Assembly: GCF_963675165.1 (NCBI RefSeq)
Contig: NC_087392.1
Coordinates: 1,627,001 to 1,691,000 of the forward strand
Length of the DNA stretch: 64,000 nucleotides
DNA from: Halichondria panicea
Lineage: Eukaryota > Porifera > Demospongiae > Suberitida > Halichondriidae
Reading direction: 5' to 3'
Positions 1 to 39,582 of this stretch are shown here, piece by piece (the stretch's first letter is position 1; the number at the start of each line of letters is the position of its first letter). The notes beneath the pieces are model-generated. The model ran no database searches. It was not told the origin of the DNA and worked only from the letters and a program-made list of their open reading frames with translations. The translations under genes and the position numbers were made by a program.

Positions 1-307
1 TAACTAGGCAACTCGGCACAAAAACAAATTGGCCAAATGTCCAAATGTCGCACATAATTATAATATAGATGGCTTCAATTAGAAACATGACACAATGGTA
101 CACCTACCTTCATGACACGTCCGATGTCCCCGAGGCGCACCTCCTCATAGCCCTCACAGCAGCGCACCATCATGCCCATACTGATACTGTCTCTCACATA
201 GTGGGCATACTCATCACCACTGGAGAAATCCTCGCGACTCTTGAAGCTCTTGTCATCTGCTAAGGAGAAAGAAACAGTGAATACAACCATTTAAACACAC
301 TTACTCC

Positions 308-1684
308 TATGGGGGGTGATCAGTGCCAAAACCTCCAGTTCTTTTTATTTAGTACTAAAATTATTTGCATGGTAAAGTTCTACATACAAATGACACGCTC
401 TCTCTTATTTGCATGTGAAGTTCTACATACAAATGATACTCTCATTTGCATGGTGAAGTTCTACATACAAATGACACGCATTTGCATGGTGAAGTTCTAC
501 TACATACAAATGATACTCTTATTTGCATGGTGAAGTTCTACATACAAATGATACTCTTATTTGCATGGTGAAGTTCTACATACAAATGATACTCTTATTT
601 GCATGGTGAAGTTCTACATACAAATGATACTCTTATTTGCATGGTGAAGTTCTACATACGATGAAAGTTCTACATACAAATGAGAAGTTCTACATACAAA
701 TAACGCTGCATGGCAAATGATAAGCTTTGTTAGTTTTACAATGACATGTACACTCTCATATATATTTGCATTAACTTAAAACCACTCCCTTTTTCATCTG
801 TAAGGAAGGGCTCGGATGAAAAAGGGAAGGTTGGAATACAATTAGAACAAACCACTACATAATGTGTGGGTGTTTATTCAGCTTTGATCCCAGACCGTCA
901 GAAATGTATTTTATACTCGAGGCTATATAGCAACAGAAATAGTACATGCGTGAGTGGTGGCACGCGAGTTGTTAGGACGTTAACATTGTGGGAGCGTGAC
1001 ATTCTTCACGCATGCCCCTATAGGACAACTGTAAATTTATAGTGGCATATTGAAGGAGGACACAATTAACATTATAGTATAGACGGACATTTTAATTAAC
1101 ATATCAACTACGTGTTGGACACGCCCGCTCATGTGGCAATCCTTTTTGGTCACATAAGTGGGCGTGTCCAATAACGGAGTTAAAAAAAATTACTCTCTCC
1201 CCTGAGCCTTTTCTTAGGTGAAAAGGGGAGTAGCAAATGCGAGAGTATCTTTTGTATGTAGAGCTTCACCATGCAAATGAGAGTATCATTTGTATGTAGA
1301 ACTTCACCATGCAAATGAAAGTATCATTTGTATGTAGAACTTCACCATGCAAATGAGAGTATCATTTGTATGTAGAACTTCACCATGCAAATGAAAGTAT
1401 CATTTGTATGTAGAACTTCACCATGCAAATGAGAGTATCATTTGTATGTAGAACTTCACCATGCAAATGAGAGTATCATTGTATGTAGAACTTCACCATG
1501 CAAATAAGAGAGAGCGCGTCATTTGTATGTAGAACTTCACTATGCAAATGAGAGTATCATTTGTGTGTAGAACTTCACATGCAAATAAGAGAGAGCGCGT
1601 CATTTGTATGTAGAACTTCACTATGCAAATGATTTTAGTACTAAATAAAAAAGCTGGAGGTTTTGGCACTGATCACCCCCCATA
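308..1684. mobile_element. Foldback (TIR) transposon with octamer arrays, 6 bp TSD
   Basis: The parent sequence near 18155 lacks this 1377 bp block, so its borders are exact. The target TACTCC is duplicated at 302-307 and 1685-1690. The outermost 29 bases at each end are perfect inverted repeats, starting TATGGGGGGTGATCAG. Imperfect inverted repeats then run inward over about 400 bp. Each arm is built from about 38 bp tandem units containing ATTTGCATGGTGAAGTTC and CTACATACAAATGA, in opposite orientation in the two arms. The centre (about 780-1220) holds three smaller hairpins. There is no transposase frame, so it is non-autonomous. Confidence 0.9.
1117..1174. repeat. Hairpin in the centre of the foldback element
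   Basis: TTGGACACGCCCGCTCATGTG and its imperfect reverse complement CACATAAGTGGGCGTGTCCAA are separated by about 16 bases. Two more short hairpins lie at about 784-829 and 1198-1231 (pyrimidine-rich stems such as TCCCTTTTTCATC / GATGAAAAAGGGA). They form the spacer between the two octamer arms of the foldback element. Confidence 0.7.
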
Positions 1685-2158
1685 TACTCCAGTACTAAAA
1701 TAGAATCTAACCTCTAGAAAACACTAGCAAATACATAATGTTGGAAGTAATAAATGATGTGTACATGCAGCTAGCTGCATGTATCTGTACACAGTTACCG
1801 GAAAAACCTGAGAACACTGATGGTCATACTTGATAACACTCACCCTCAGGGTCAGTCTCCCCCTGGTCTGAGCTGCCACTGGAATCAGATGAGCTCTCGT
1901 ACACCATCACAGCGTCTCCTCTCTCCTCGCTGACCTCCTCTGTTGTCGTGATAATAGGAGGTTGGGCCGGTGGTGGTGGTAGTGGTGGGGTATCCTTGGT
2001 GTTGGACTCAAGGTCCGGTACCTCGATGTTAGTGTGGTCCAATAGCCAGGCTATGAGCCGCTCCAAGCTGCTGCTCTGGATCTCCTGTGGAGTGGAATGA
2101 GGTGATGAGAAGGAATCAATATCAACACAAATAAACACACACACACAGAGCTTTACCT

Positions 2159-2641
2159 AGCTTGTGTAGGAAGAAAAACAAAAGTTATACGAGACAAGAT
2201 GTCCATGCAGCTTAATTGGAGCAGAGCCTGGAGGTTCATGACATGACACTTGTTACCTCCCATGAAATAATACATGAATCATGTATTATTTCATGGGTAA
2301 TAAGTGCATGTACTTGTATTAATAATTATACACTATACTCCCAATCTGCATGCAGGGATAAAGGTATATGGAGCAACCCCTTTGAAAGAAAGGAGGACAA
2401 TGGCAAAAGAACATTAATTATTCTAGCTTTAATATCACTTTCAATTTATGTTTCAAACACAATGTTAATCTCTACATGTACATCTTTGTATTAAAGTGCA
2501 TACAATTAGAAACATGATGAATTTACAAACATGTACAAAAGACAACGATGGATGGGTTAACAATTAAAATTTTAATTAAGAGAATCTTAGCTTGATGATG
2601 TGAACACAACACACACACACACAAACAAGGGTACAGTTAGT
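2159..2641. other. HERC2 3' flank with a near-perfect palindrome
   Basis: No gene is seen here. This 480 bp stretch lies downstream of the HERC2 stop codon and probably holds its 3' UTR. A palindrome of about 60 bp at 2247-2306 (core CATGAAATAATACATGA / TCATGTATTATTTCATG) could form a long hairpin in DNA or RNA. A short ACAC run at about 2608-2623 is a simple repeat. Confidence 0.6.
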
Positions 2642-32288
<29,647 letters not shown>

Positions 32289-32769
32289 GGTAGACACCTG
32301 TCGTAAGCCTAGAGCAAATGTGTTCTGTCAATTTCATGCAGCTATTTAATCAATAGGGGAGGGAGGGTACTAGGAGGGTACACCCTATTAAAATATCAGC
32401 TCATGGCATCAATTTGAGTCATGAGAATGTGGCAGTGGTATCAATACTGACTTACAGAGTATCTAACTTCTTCAGCTTAAACAGAGAGTGTCCAAATGTA
32501 GTGTAAGCAGTAGTACATGTTGATCAAGCGATCTCTTTCTGCCTTGTTGTATAGATGCAGGCACAGCAGGAAAGTGGGAATTTCCCTTTCTGTAAACTTC
32601 ATGTAAAGTTTACACAAGGGCAAGCCCACACACGTGAGCTGTAAATGAACATCACATGACATTACATGCTTAGCCAACACTGCAAAGCTGAAAGAGACCC
32701 GCGGGCCCGAGGATTGTTCTATAACTTGAGCGGAAGATATCATTCTAGTTGGTGCATTACAGTGCAAGC
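32289..32769. promoter_or_regulatory. Divergent HERC2 / GRAF promoter region
   Basis: Only 481 bp separate the start codons of HERC2 (minus) and the GRAF gene (plus). The stretch must hold both 5' UTRs and presumably a bidirectional promoter. I see no clear TATA box. HERC2 may have a non-coding first exon here, because CAG lies just upstream of its ATG. Confidence 0.6.
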
Positions 32770-35700
32770 ATGGGCCTCCCGCCACTGGAGTACATAGACT
32801 GCTTCCTGGACTCTCCAAACTTTAGGGAGATCATCGGTTTGTATGAGAAGGAGCTCGATGAGAATGCTCACCATGTCAAAGCCTTGGTCCGAGAGTGCAA
32901 GCATATGATTCAAGCTACAGAGGGTATGTGTGTCTATTGTATAACATACTGCTCACACAAATACAAAGCTTAATTATTGCTATTTCCGATAGCCAGCCGT
33001 TCAGATTGATTAAAATGCACTTGTAATTAATTGTGCGCACACGTATTCAGAGTTCTCAAAGGTGCAATCATCGTTTGCACAAGTCTTGGGCAATTTCAAG
33101 TTTCAGACAATTGGAGAACAAACAGAAGATGAGAGAATGATAAGTAAGTTTATTCCATTGCACTGATCGCATTGTCAGCGTTACGTTAATGTTTGTGAGT
33201 GTTATAATGTATTTCCTCCATATAAGGCGTACTCTCTGATTATGTCTCCCATTCATGTCAGTTTGCAGAGCAGAGTGTGTTGACATTACTATAGTGTGGA
33301 CTTCACTCAATCTCCACACATAGTCTGCTTTATAATCACAGTGTTTTATATAACTCCATACGAATATCCCCTAATGTATAAGTAAGCAATGGCTGGGTCT
33401 AGTGGCACTACCATTGTGACAAGTGTTTTCAGTTTCCGTATATGCTACCTGACTTAGGAATCTGATAGTGTGTGTGTGTGTGTACTCAGTGAGTAGGAAT
33501 AGGTAGGAACTGATTAGTGATAATCATGATACCTTTCTCTAGCCTTACACGCGTACTATACATCCTTCTTGCAGCCAACTCCCTCCAGACCTTTGCCAGG
33601 CTGCTGTTTACCATTGAGGACTGTCGACACAACATGGTGAGCTATCCTGCGAGCTAAGCAAGAGCGTCTACCTGTATCCACCATTACATTATAATTATAT
33701 ACACCTGTATCCACTTTACATTGACTGTTTGTCTTAATTAATTTTCTTCCTCCCAGTTGAGTACCATCTCAGTGAGACTGTTGCAGACTCTGGAGAGATT
33801 CAGAAAGGAGCAGATTCAGAAAGCAAAGGCAAGTCTGTACTGTGTGTGTGAGAGCTCACTGTTGTTGTCATAACCTATACGTGTATGTAAAACAATGTTT
33901 TTTCCAGGTATAGATTACATTACCTAAGTTCAATCTTACATGTACACCAACCTAATGTCTCATTAGACTACAATAGCTACATTTCACTTTCATGTACCAT
34001 ACAATAGATTGAGTGCTTGTTCATGTAACGACACACACACACCTCACAGGATGAAAAGAGACGTTTTGACCGCTCCTCCCATAACTATTACGAGGCCCTA
34101 CAGAAGCACCTGAGTATGTCCACAAAGAAGAAGGACATCTCTGAGGCAGACTCCACTCTGGAGAGAGAGCACGCTGGGTACCGACAGTCAGCCTTTGACT
34201 ATGTGTGCAAGCTACAAGACGTTCATGCTCAGAAGCAGTATGAGCTCATAGAGCCGGTAAGGGGCATGAGGGAAATTGTTTGGGCCTTGTGAGAAAACAC
34301 TGAGTAGTATTGTGTAATGCAATACAGTCAGTGTATGTTAAGTTCACATTATACTGTGTGTACATGTGCATGTGTCGTGGGTGTTATGTGATATGGCTGT
34401 GTGTACATTGGCACACCTGTTGATTCAGTATTCGCTGTGTAATCGCAAGTAATTGTATGTATGCATGTACACAGTTTTTATTTCGTGTGCAGATCATTGG
34501 CTATATCAGTGATGTGTCCACCTTCCTACATCAAGCCTACGACAGTGCCGGCTCTATCAAACCAGAGCTACAGGCAGTACAGTTCAAAGTTCAAATTGTA
34601 AGTATTGATGACATTATACATGTATCAATCCTAGCTATTCAACTAGCCTGGCTATTGTAACGACATCACTGTTATACCACAATCCACACAGCTGAGAGAC
34701 ACACACTTAAACGAGCTAGAGAAGGCCTACCAGCTCAAAGCACAAGTCATTGAGGTGACACCTTTACTTAATTGTACATGTGTAGGCTGTTATATTGTGT
34801 AAATAGAGTTTGTTGATTCTGCTGTGTGTATGTATGTGTCATGTGATTGTATCCTCCCCCTCATTCCAGGAAGGGGAGGCGGGGCTAGTCCACCATCCTG
34901 ACTTCCTACGACAAGGAAACCTCTTCGTGCAAGATAACACAAAGAAAGGTGAACCATTATACAAACTCATCCACAAATGTCATACATGTAGGACCCTCTT
35001 CTTTATGTAGTGACAATCGGGACCCAGTGGCACAGATACTTCTGTCAGTTCAGGAAGAAAGATATTGGTGGCAAGAAGATTCGTCAAGTCCGGTTCCTAC
35101 CCATTGGCCATCAGGGAAACGTAAGCTAACATGCAGTTTATCTGTGGGCAGTGATGGTGTTCCACGTGATGGGAGCCTGATCAGTCGGGCCGTGACCCTC
35201 AACTCACGACTGAGCCCTCAAAGTATATATATAGTCAGTACGTATGCTTGCTGTACACCTCTGCAGTAGACAGTGCGTCTGTCTTGTGTGGCTGTGAGTG
35301 TGTGTTCTCTCCTCTCAGTTACCCTCTCAAGACTTTATGGAGGTTAGAGACTGTGTTCGCTCAAAGTCTGAGGATGTGGACAGACAGTTCTGTTTTGATC
35401 TGGAACTACAGTCCCTCCATGGCAGGTATGTCAGCCTTTGTGTACTATTCTAAATGTGTGCACGCTGTATCTAACCACACCCCTAATCCTCTCCCCCTCA
35501 CACACAGTCACAAGTACATAGTCCAAGGAACGTCTCGTGATAACAGGAAGGGATGGTTGGAGAGCATGGAGGGCAAGGAGCCGGTCTACAGCTCACTTAA
35601 AGTCCTGGAGAGTGAGTGCTCAGTCTGACTAGCTACTAGCGAGAGTGTGCCATTTACTGTGCTCAGTCTGACTAGCTACTAGTGCCTCTTGCGAGAGTGT

Positions 35701-38700
35701 GCCATTTACTGTGCTCAGTCTGACTAGCTACTAGTGCCTCATGCGAGAGTGTGCCATTTACTGTGCTCAGTCTGACTAGCTACTAGTGCCTCATGCGAGA
35801 GTGTGCCATTTACTGTGCTCAGTCTGACTAGCTACTAGTGCCTCTTGCGAGAGTGTGCCATTTACTGTGCTCAGTCTGACTAGCTACTAGTGCCTCATGC
35901 GAGAGTGTGCCATTTACTGTGCTCAGTCTGACTAGCTACTAGTGCCTCATGCGAGAGTGTGCCATTTACTGTGCTCAGTCTGACTAGCTACTAGTGCCTC
36001 ATGCGAGAGTGTGCCATTTACTGTGCTCAGTCTGACTAGCTACTAGTGCCTCTTGCGAGAGTGTGCCATTTACTGTGCTCAGTCTGACTAGCTACTAGTG
36101 CCTCTTGCGAGAGTGTGCCATTTACTGTGTACACCGGTATTAGATTCACACAGCTTTATCACTGTATGTTCTTGTGTCTGCAGTAGGCGGTGTTAACGAA
36201 AATGGGATAGCATTTGTTCAGAAGTGTCTCGACTTAATAGAGTCAAGAGGTGAGTCTCTCACACCAAAATGAAACTTCCTGTTTTGCATCATGTTTGTAC
36301 AGCATGTGTTGTGTGTGTACAATGGTAGTCTAATGAGTACTTTGTAAATGAGTTTCAGTTTCAAAAATCCATAGCACTATGGCAGTTTCTTGACCTTGTA
36401 GCATTTTCTTACACTGTTTTTCACCCCACCCTTCCTATTCAGGTCTAGATGAGGAGGGTCTGTATCGTAAGCCAGGTGTGCTCTCCAAGGCAACCAAGCT
36501 GGTCAAGGAGTGTATAGAGAAGGGCAAGACACACTCCATGAACATGTCTGATGAGTTTGAGTGGGACACTAAGACACTGGCTAGTGCTGTCAAGATGTAC
36601 CTGAACAAACAGCTGGGAGAGCCTCTCTTCACCTTCGTCATGCATCATCAGTTCATCGATGCTGCAAGTGAGTTAATTAGCAAGTACTGTGTGTGCTCAT
36701 ATGGCAAGTCATGTGATGATTATATCGTTGCTTATACACTCCTGACTTACTAAGAATGTACAAGATTGTCAGTATGATGTTCCATCTCGGTGTTGATCAA
36801 GTCAGTATAACTATCACTTATTTTGTAGCCTCTGTTTTCAACTCCTGAATCAGGTGTTTACATTAGTCACACGCGTGGCTCAAGTTTCCTTAATAATGTG
36901 CATATATGTGCAGGGTTTATTTCAGGGAGAAATTAGATGGGCTTTTGCTTTTAAATTCAAACATTGCCCCCGTAAAACTTGGGATTTAAGCATCTGCCCC
37001 CTCTCCCCTAATATGTACATGTACTTCACTGTGTGTTCCATTACGCCCGCCCATTCCCTCCAGAGATACCGAACCATGAGAAGAGGGTGTGTGCCATTCG
37101 AGAGCTAATTGACCAACTGCCACCCCTTCACAAGGAACTAACAGCTATCATCATGTGGCACCTTCATCGGTATGGCAACACATTCAATTTCAACTCTAAT
37201 AATGTACACATGTACACATGTACATGTACACATGTACATGTTCGTATAGCAACTGTTTTGCTAGACATGATTGTAGATCTGATCAGATACGATACATAAT
37301 AATATTATGTGTGTACTTAATATACGTACATATGGCAATGATGGTGTTCCACGTGATAGGAGCCTTGCACAACTGTGTGTATGGCAGTGACATATACAAT
37401 TCCTTTACTGAGCCACTATCTACTGTACATTGCCTTGAGTCATGACCAGGCTGATTAGTACACGTATGTAGCATATACACGTGTGTACTGTGTAAATGTT
37501 CTGGTTGATTGTGTATCTCACTTACCACCACTCCACTCTACAGAGTTGCTGCCGCGTCTGACGTCAACCTGATGAAGGCGAGCAACATTGGGGTGTGTTT
37601 TGGTCCCACCCTCATGCGGCCGGAGCGAGAGTCCGTGGCAACCATTGTGGACATCAAATACCAGAACATCATCGTTGAGGTCATGGTGGATAATGTGGAG
37701 GAAGTGAGTCGAAATCGTACTGTCTCATGATGAAGGCAGAAAAATTTGTAGGAATCAATCATACAGTGTGTGTGGCAATGATGGTGTTCCACGTGATAGG
37801 AGCCTTGCACAACTGTGTGTATGGCAGTGACATATACAATTCCTTACTGAGCCACTGTTACTGAACTGAAACTGCCTCCCTGTACTGTTGTCCCTATAAT
37901 AGCATTTTGCTTAGAGACAGTGCTCAGCTGATTAGTACATGTACATGTACTGTTTGTGTGTGCATTTAAGTGACTCTTCCTGTTCTATTCCTCCACAGAT
38001 CTTCAGCGGTGACTCTGGTAGTGGTGCAGGGTCCGCCCCTGATGTCCCCCCTCCCCCTATCCCTGCAGCCCCCTCGTCCAGGAAGCCTCGGGAGTTTGAG
38101 GACTCTTGTGGCTATCGGATCCCCTCACAAATAATCTCCACCCCTAGCAACCCGTCCAGCAGGTGTGTACTGTGGGGGTCTTAGGCAACTGTACTGTACA
38201 TGCATCATAGGGACTTTGTTTAAATTTAAATTGCTCCAAGATTTGATATAATCTCTCTCTCTCTCGCTTACATGCACATCCATAGAGGGAGCAGATCATC
38301 AGTGGGTGGGATCACTAAACCACTTCCTCCTCCCACCCCTGTCTCTCGTACCCCGAGCTCAGCCAGTGCCGGATCAAAGGGACGGTCCCCCAGTCCTGAG
38401 CCATACGAGGTACCACTCAAAATGCTTGAAGGTGACAAGCGTCGACCACCACCTATTCCCCCTGGAGGCATGGGCGTACCGCCCCCTGTACCCAAGAACA
38501 AACCACTAATACCAGGTATGCCATATAGTACTAAGTACACATACAAGTTGTACACACATTCGCTCGTCTCTTGTACTGTGCATCATACTGAGGTATTGTA
38601 CTGCAAGTTTGCAACTGTACAGTTTACACGTATGCCATTATTGCCTCACTTCTATCGCTTACAGAAACCAAGAGGCGATCACACACGAGCGCCTCTCAAG

Positions 38701-39325
38701 CGCCAGAGCCAAACCACAAGCCCATGGTAGGTGCGAAAAGACACTCTCGAATAGAGCCCCCTACCAAGCCCCCTGAAGACTCACCACCACCAAGGGCCCC
38801 CATCAGAGCTCACAAGAGGGCGTAAGTACACATGTAGATGTCTGTATTTGTACATGTAGTTCCTGGTACAATTCAGAGCTAGCTATCCCACACCCTTTCT
38901 TCCCCACTAGCTAAGTCATAGAGTCATTTAGTGTTTTAGTAGTAAAGTCTAACTCGATGCTCTCATTAAATCTGTGCTTTTGAAGCAGTACTAGTTTGAC
39001 TTGGTACTGTGTGTATCTGCAGGCGGAGTGCGAAGGCTCTGTATGACTGTCAAGCAGAGGATGAATTGGAACTGTCTTTCAAGAAGGACGAAGTGTTATA
39101 CAATGGTGAGCCTCCATTTTCTTTGCTTTCCTTACCCATAATACTTAACAATTAAAGTAGCAAGGTACATGTACATGTGGTATATACAGATGTTATATTC
39201 ATCCCTCTTTGTCTCTCACCCTCCCTCCCTCAGTGACTCAGTCTGAGGAGCCGGATTGGATGCAGGCCAGTCTAGCAAGCGGCAGGCAAGGACTTGTACC
39301 AGCAAATTACCTAGAAATTCTCTAG
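32770..39325 (+). CDS. ARHGAP26: GRAF-family RhoGAP (BAR-PH-RhoGAP-SH3)
   Basis: This resembles GRAF/ARHGAP26-10-42, which couple membrane curvature to Rho inactivation in endocytosis. The N-terminus, MGLPPLEYIDCFLDSPNFRE, matches the family start. BAR exons run 32770-34730 (EEGLTF-type family pattern; CRHNMLSTISVRLLQTLERF). The PH domain is at about 35010-35610 (RQFCFDLELQS, GWLESMEGKEPVYSSLK). The RhoGAP domain is at 36185-37995, with the arginine finger in GLYRKPGV and KASNIGVCFGPTLMRPE. A Pro-rich linker follows at 38000-38820. The SH3 domain is at 39023-39325 (AKALYDCQAEDELELSF, GLVPANYLEIL). The stop is TAG at 39323. One BAR intron (33839-34049) uses a GC donor. Introns carry a 52 bp minisatellite and a duplicated segment. 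Human members of the family have the same domain order. Confidence 0.93.
33839..34049 (+). other. GC-AG intron in GRAF BAR region
   Basis: The donor is AAG|GCAAGT and the acceptor CCTCACAG|GATGAA. This keeps the BAR frame (QKAK then DEKRRFDRSS), while reading through the donor meets a stop within a few codons. GC-AG introns are a known minority class. Confidence 0.75.
35616..36128 (+). repeat. 52 bp minisatellite, about 10 copies, in GRAF intron
   Basis: The unit GTGCTCAGTCTGACTAGCTA plus CTAGTGCCTC(A/T)TGCGAGAG and TGTGCCATTTACT repeats head to tail about ten times. Copies are nearly identical apart from one A/T site. The first copy lacks about 10 bases. The array starts within four bases of the exon's GTGAGT donor at 35612. 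Confidence 0.92.
37333..37417 (+). repeat. Direct repeat copy 1 (GRAF intron)
   Basis: An 85 bp segment starting TGGCAATGATGGTGTTCCAC recurs at 37773-37856 in the next intron with a single base difference. A shorter related piece is at about 35147-35180. The copies flank the exon at 37543-37703, which encodes the FGPTLMRP part of the RhoGAP domain. Confidence 0.85.
37773..37856 (+). repeat. Direct repeat copy 2 (GRAF intron)
   Basis: This is the partner of 37333-37417, nearly identical over about 84 bp. The two copies bracket one RhoGAP exon, so unequal exchange between them would delete it. Confidence 0.85.
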
Positions 39326-39582
39326 TGTGTGTTCTGTGTCAACTGTGAAATGTCGGAACTACTATTAATTTTGACAAGTTCGTGTGCTTGTTCACTAGTT
39401 TCATTTTGTAGAGTATGTTGAGCACGATGTTGTTTGTACCAAATCAGTCTGTATAATTATGTACAGTGTATTATTATTAATAGCAACTGTGACACACTCA
39501 ATTGAATGTGTAATGAATGGAATTGTGATTTTTTTTCAAAGCGCATGATCGTGAGTATTGATATATACTTGGCAGGTCATTT
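39326..39582. other. Convergent GRAF / kinesin 3' region
   Basis: Only 257 bp lie between the GRAF stop and the probable kinesin stop, so the two 3' UTRs are short or overlap. No gene is seen here. Confidence 0.6.

Larger units (their letters stand above)
1..2158 (-). pseudogene. Partial tandem copy of two internal HERC2 exons
   Basis: This segment repeats 17852 to about 18630 in the same orientation. It holds a copy of the exon before the CPH domain (about 1844-2095, an acidic Ser-rich stretch preceded by LERLIAWLLDHTNIEVPDLE) and the first CPH exon (about 108-260, containing SMGMMVRCCEGYEEVRLGD). In the first 290 bases I count seven differences from the parent, including one Arg to His change. 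The second exon lacks a Leu-Pro pair. Both frames stay open, but no other HERC2 exon accompanies them, so an independent function is unlikely. Homology stops near 2158, in a CA run present in both copies. The left end is cut by the window. It could be a real partial duplication or an alternative haplotype misplaced in the assembly. Confidence 0.85.

Noticed and set aside
69-263. Plus-strand open frame in the duplicated segment
   Set aside because: Antisense of the copied CPH exon.
308-1684. CRISPR-like array of regularly spaced repeats
   Set aside because: The units are contiguous tandem repeats with no unique spacers, in two inverted arms bounded by TIRs and a target duplication, in a eukaryotic genome.
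32477-32818. 113-codon minus-strand frame in the HERC2/GRAF promoter region
   Set aside because: No family resemblance, overlaps the GRAF first exon in antisense, and has no splice or context support.
35616-36128. Second CRISPR-like repeat array
   Set aside because: Head-to-tail minisatellite with no spacers.
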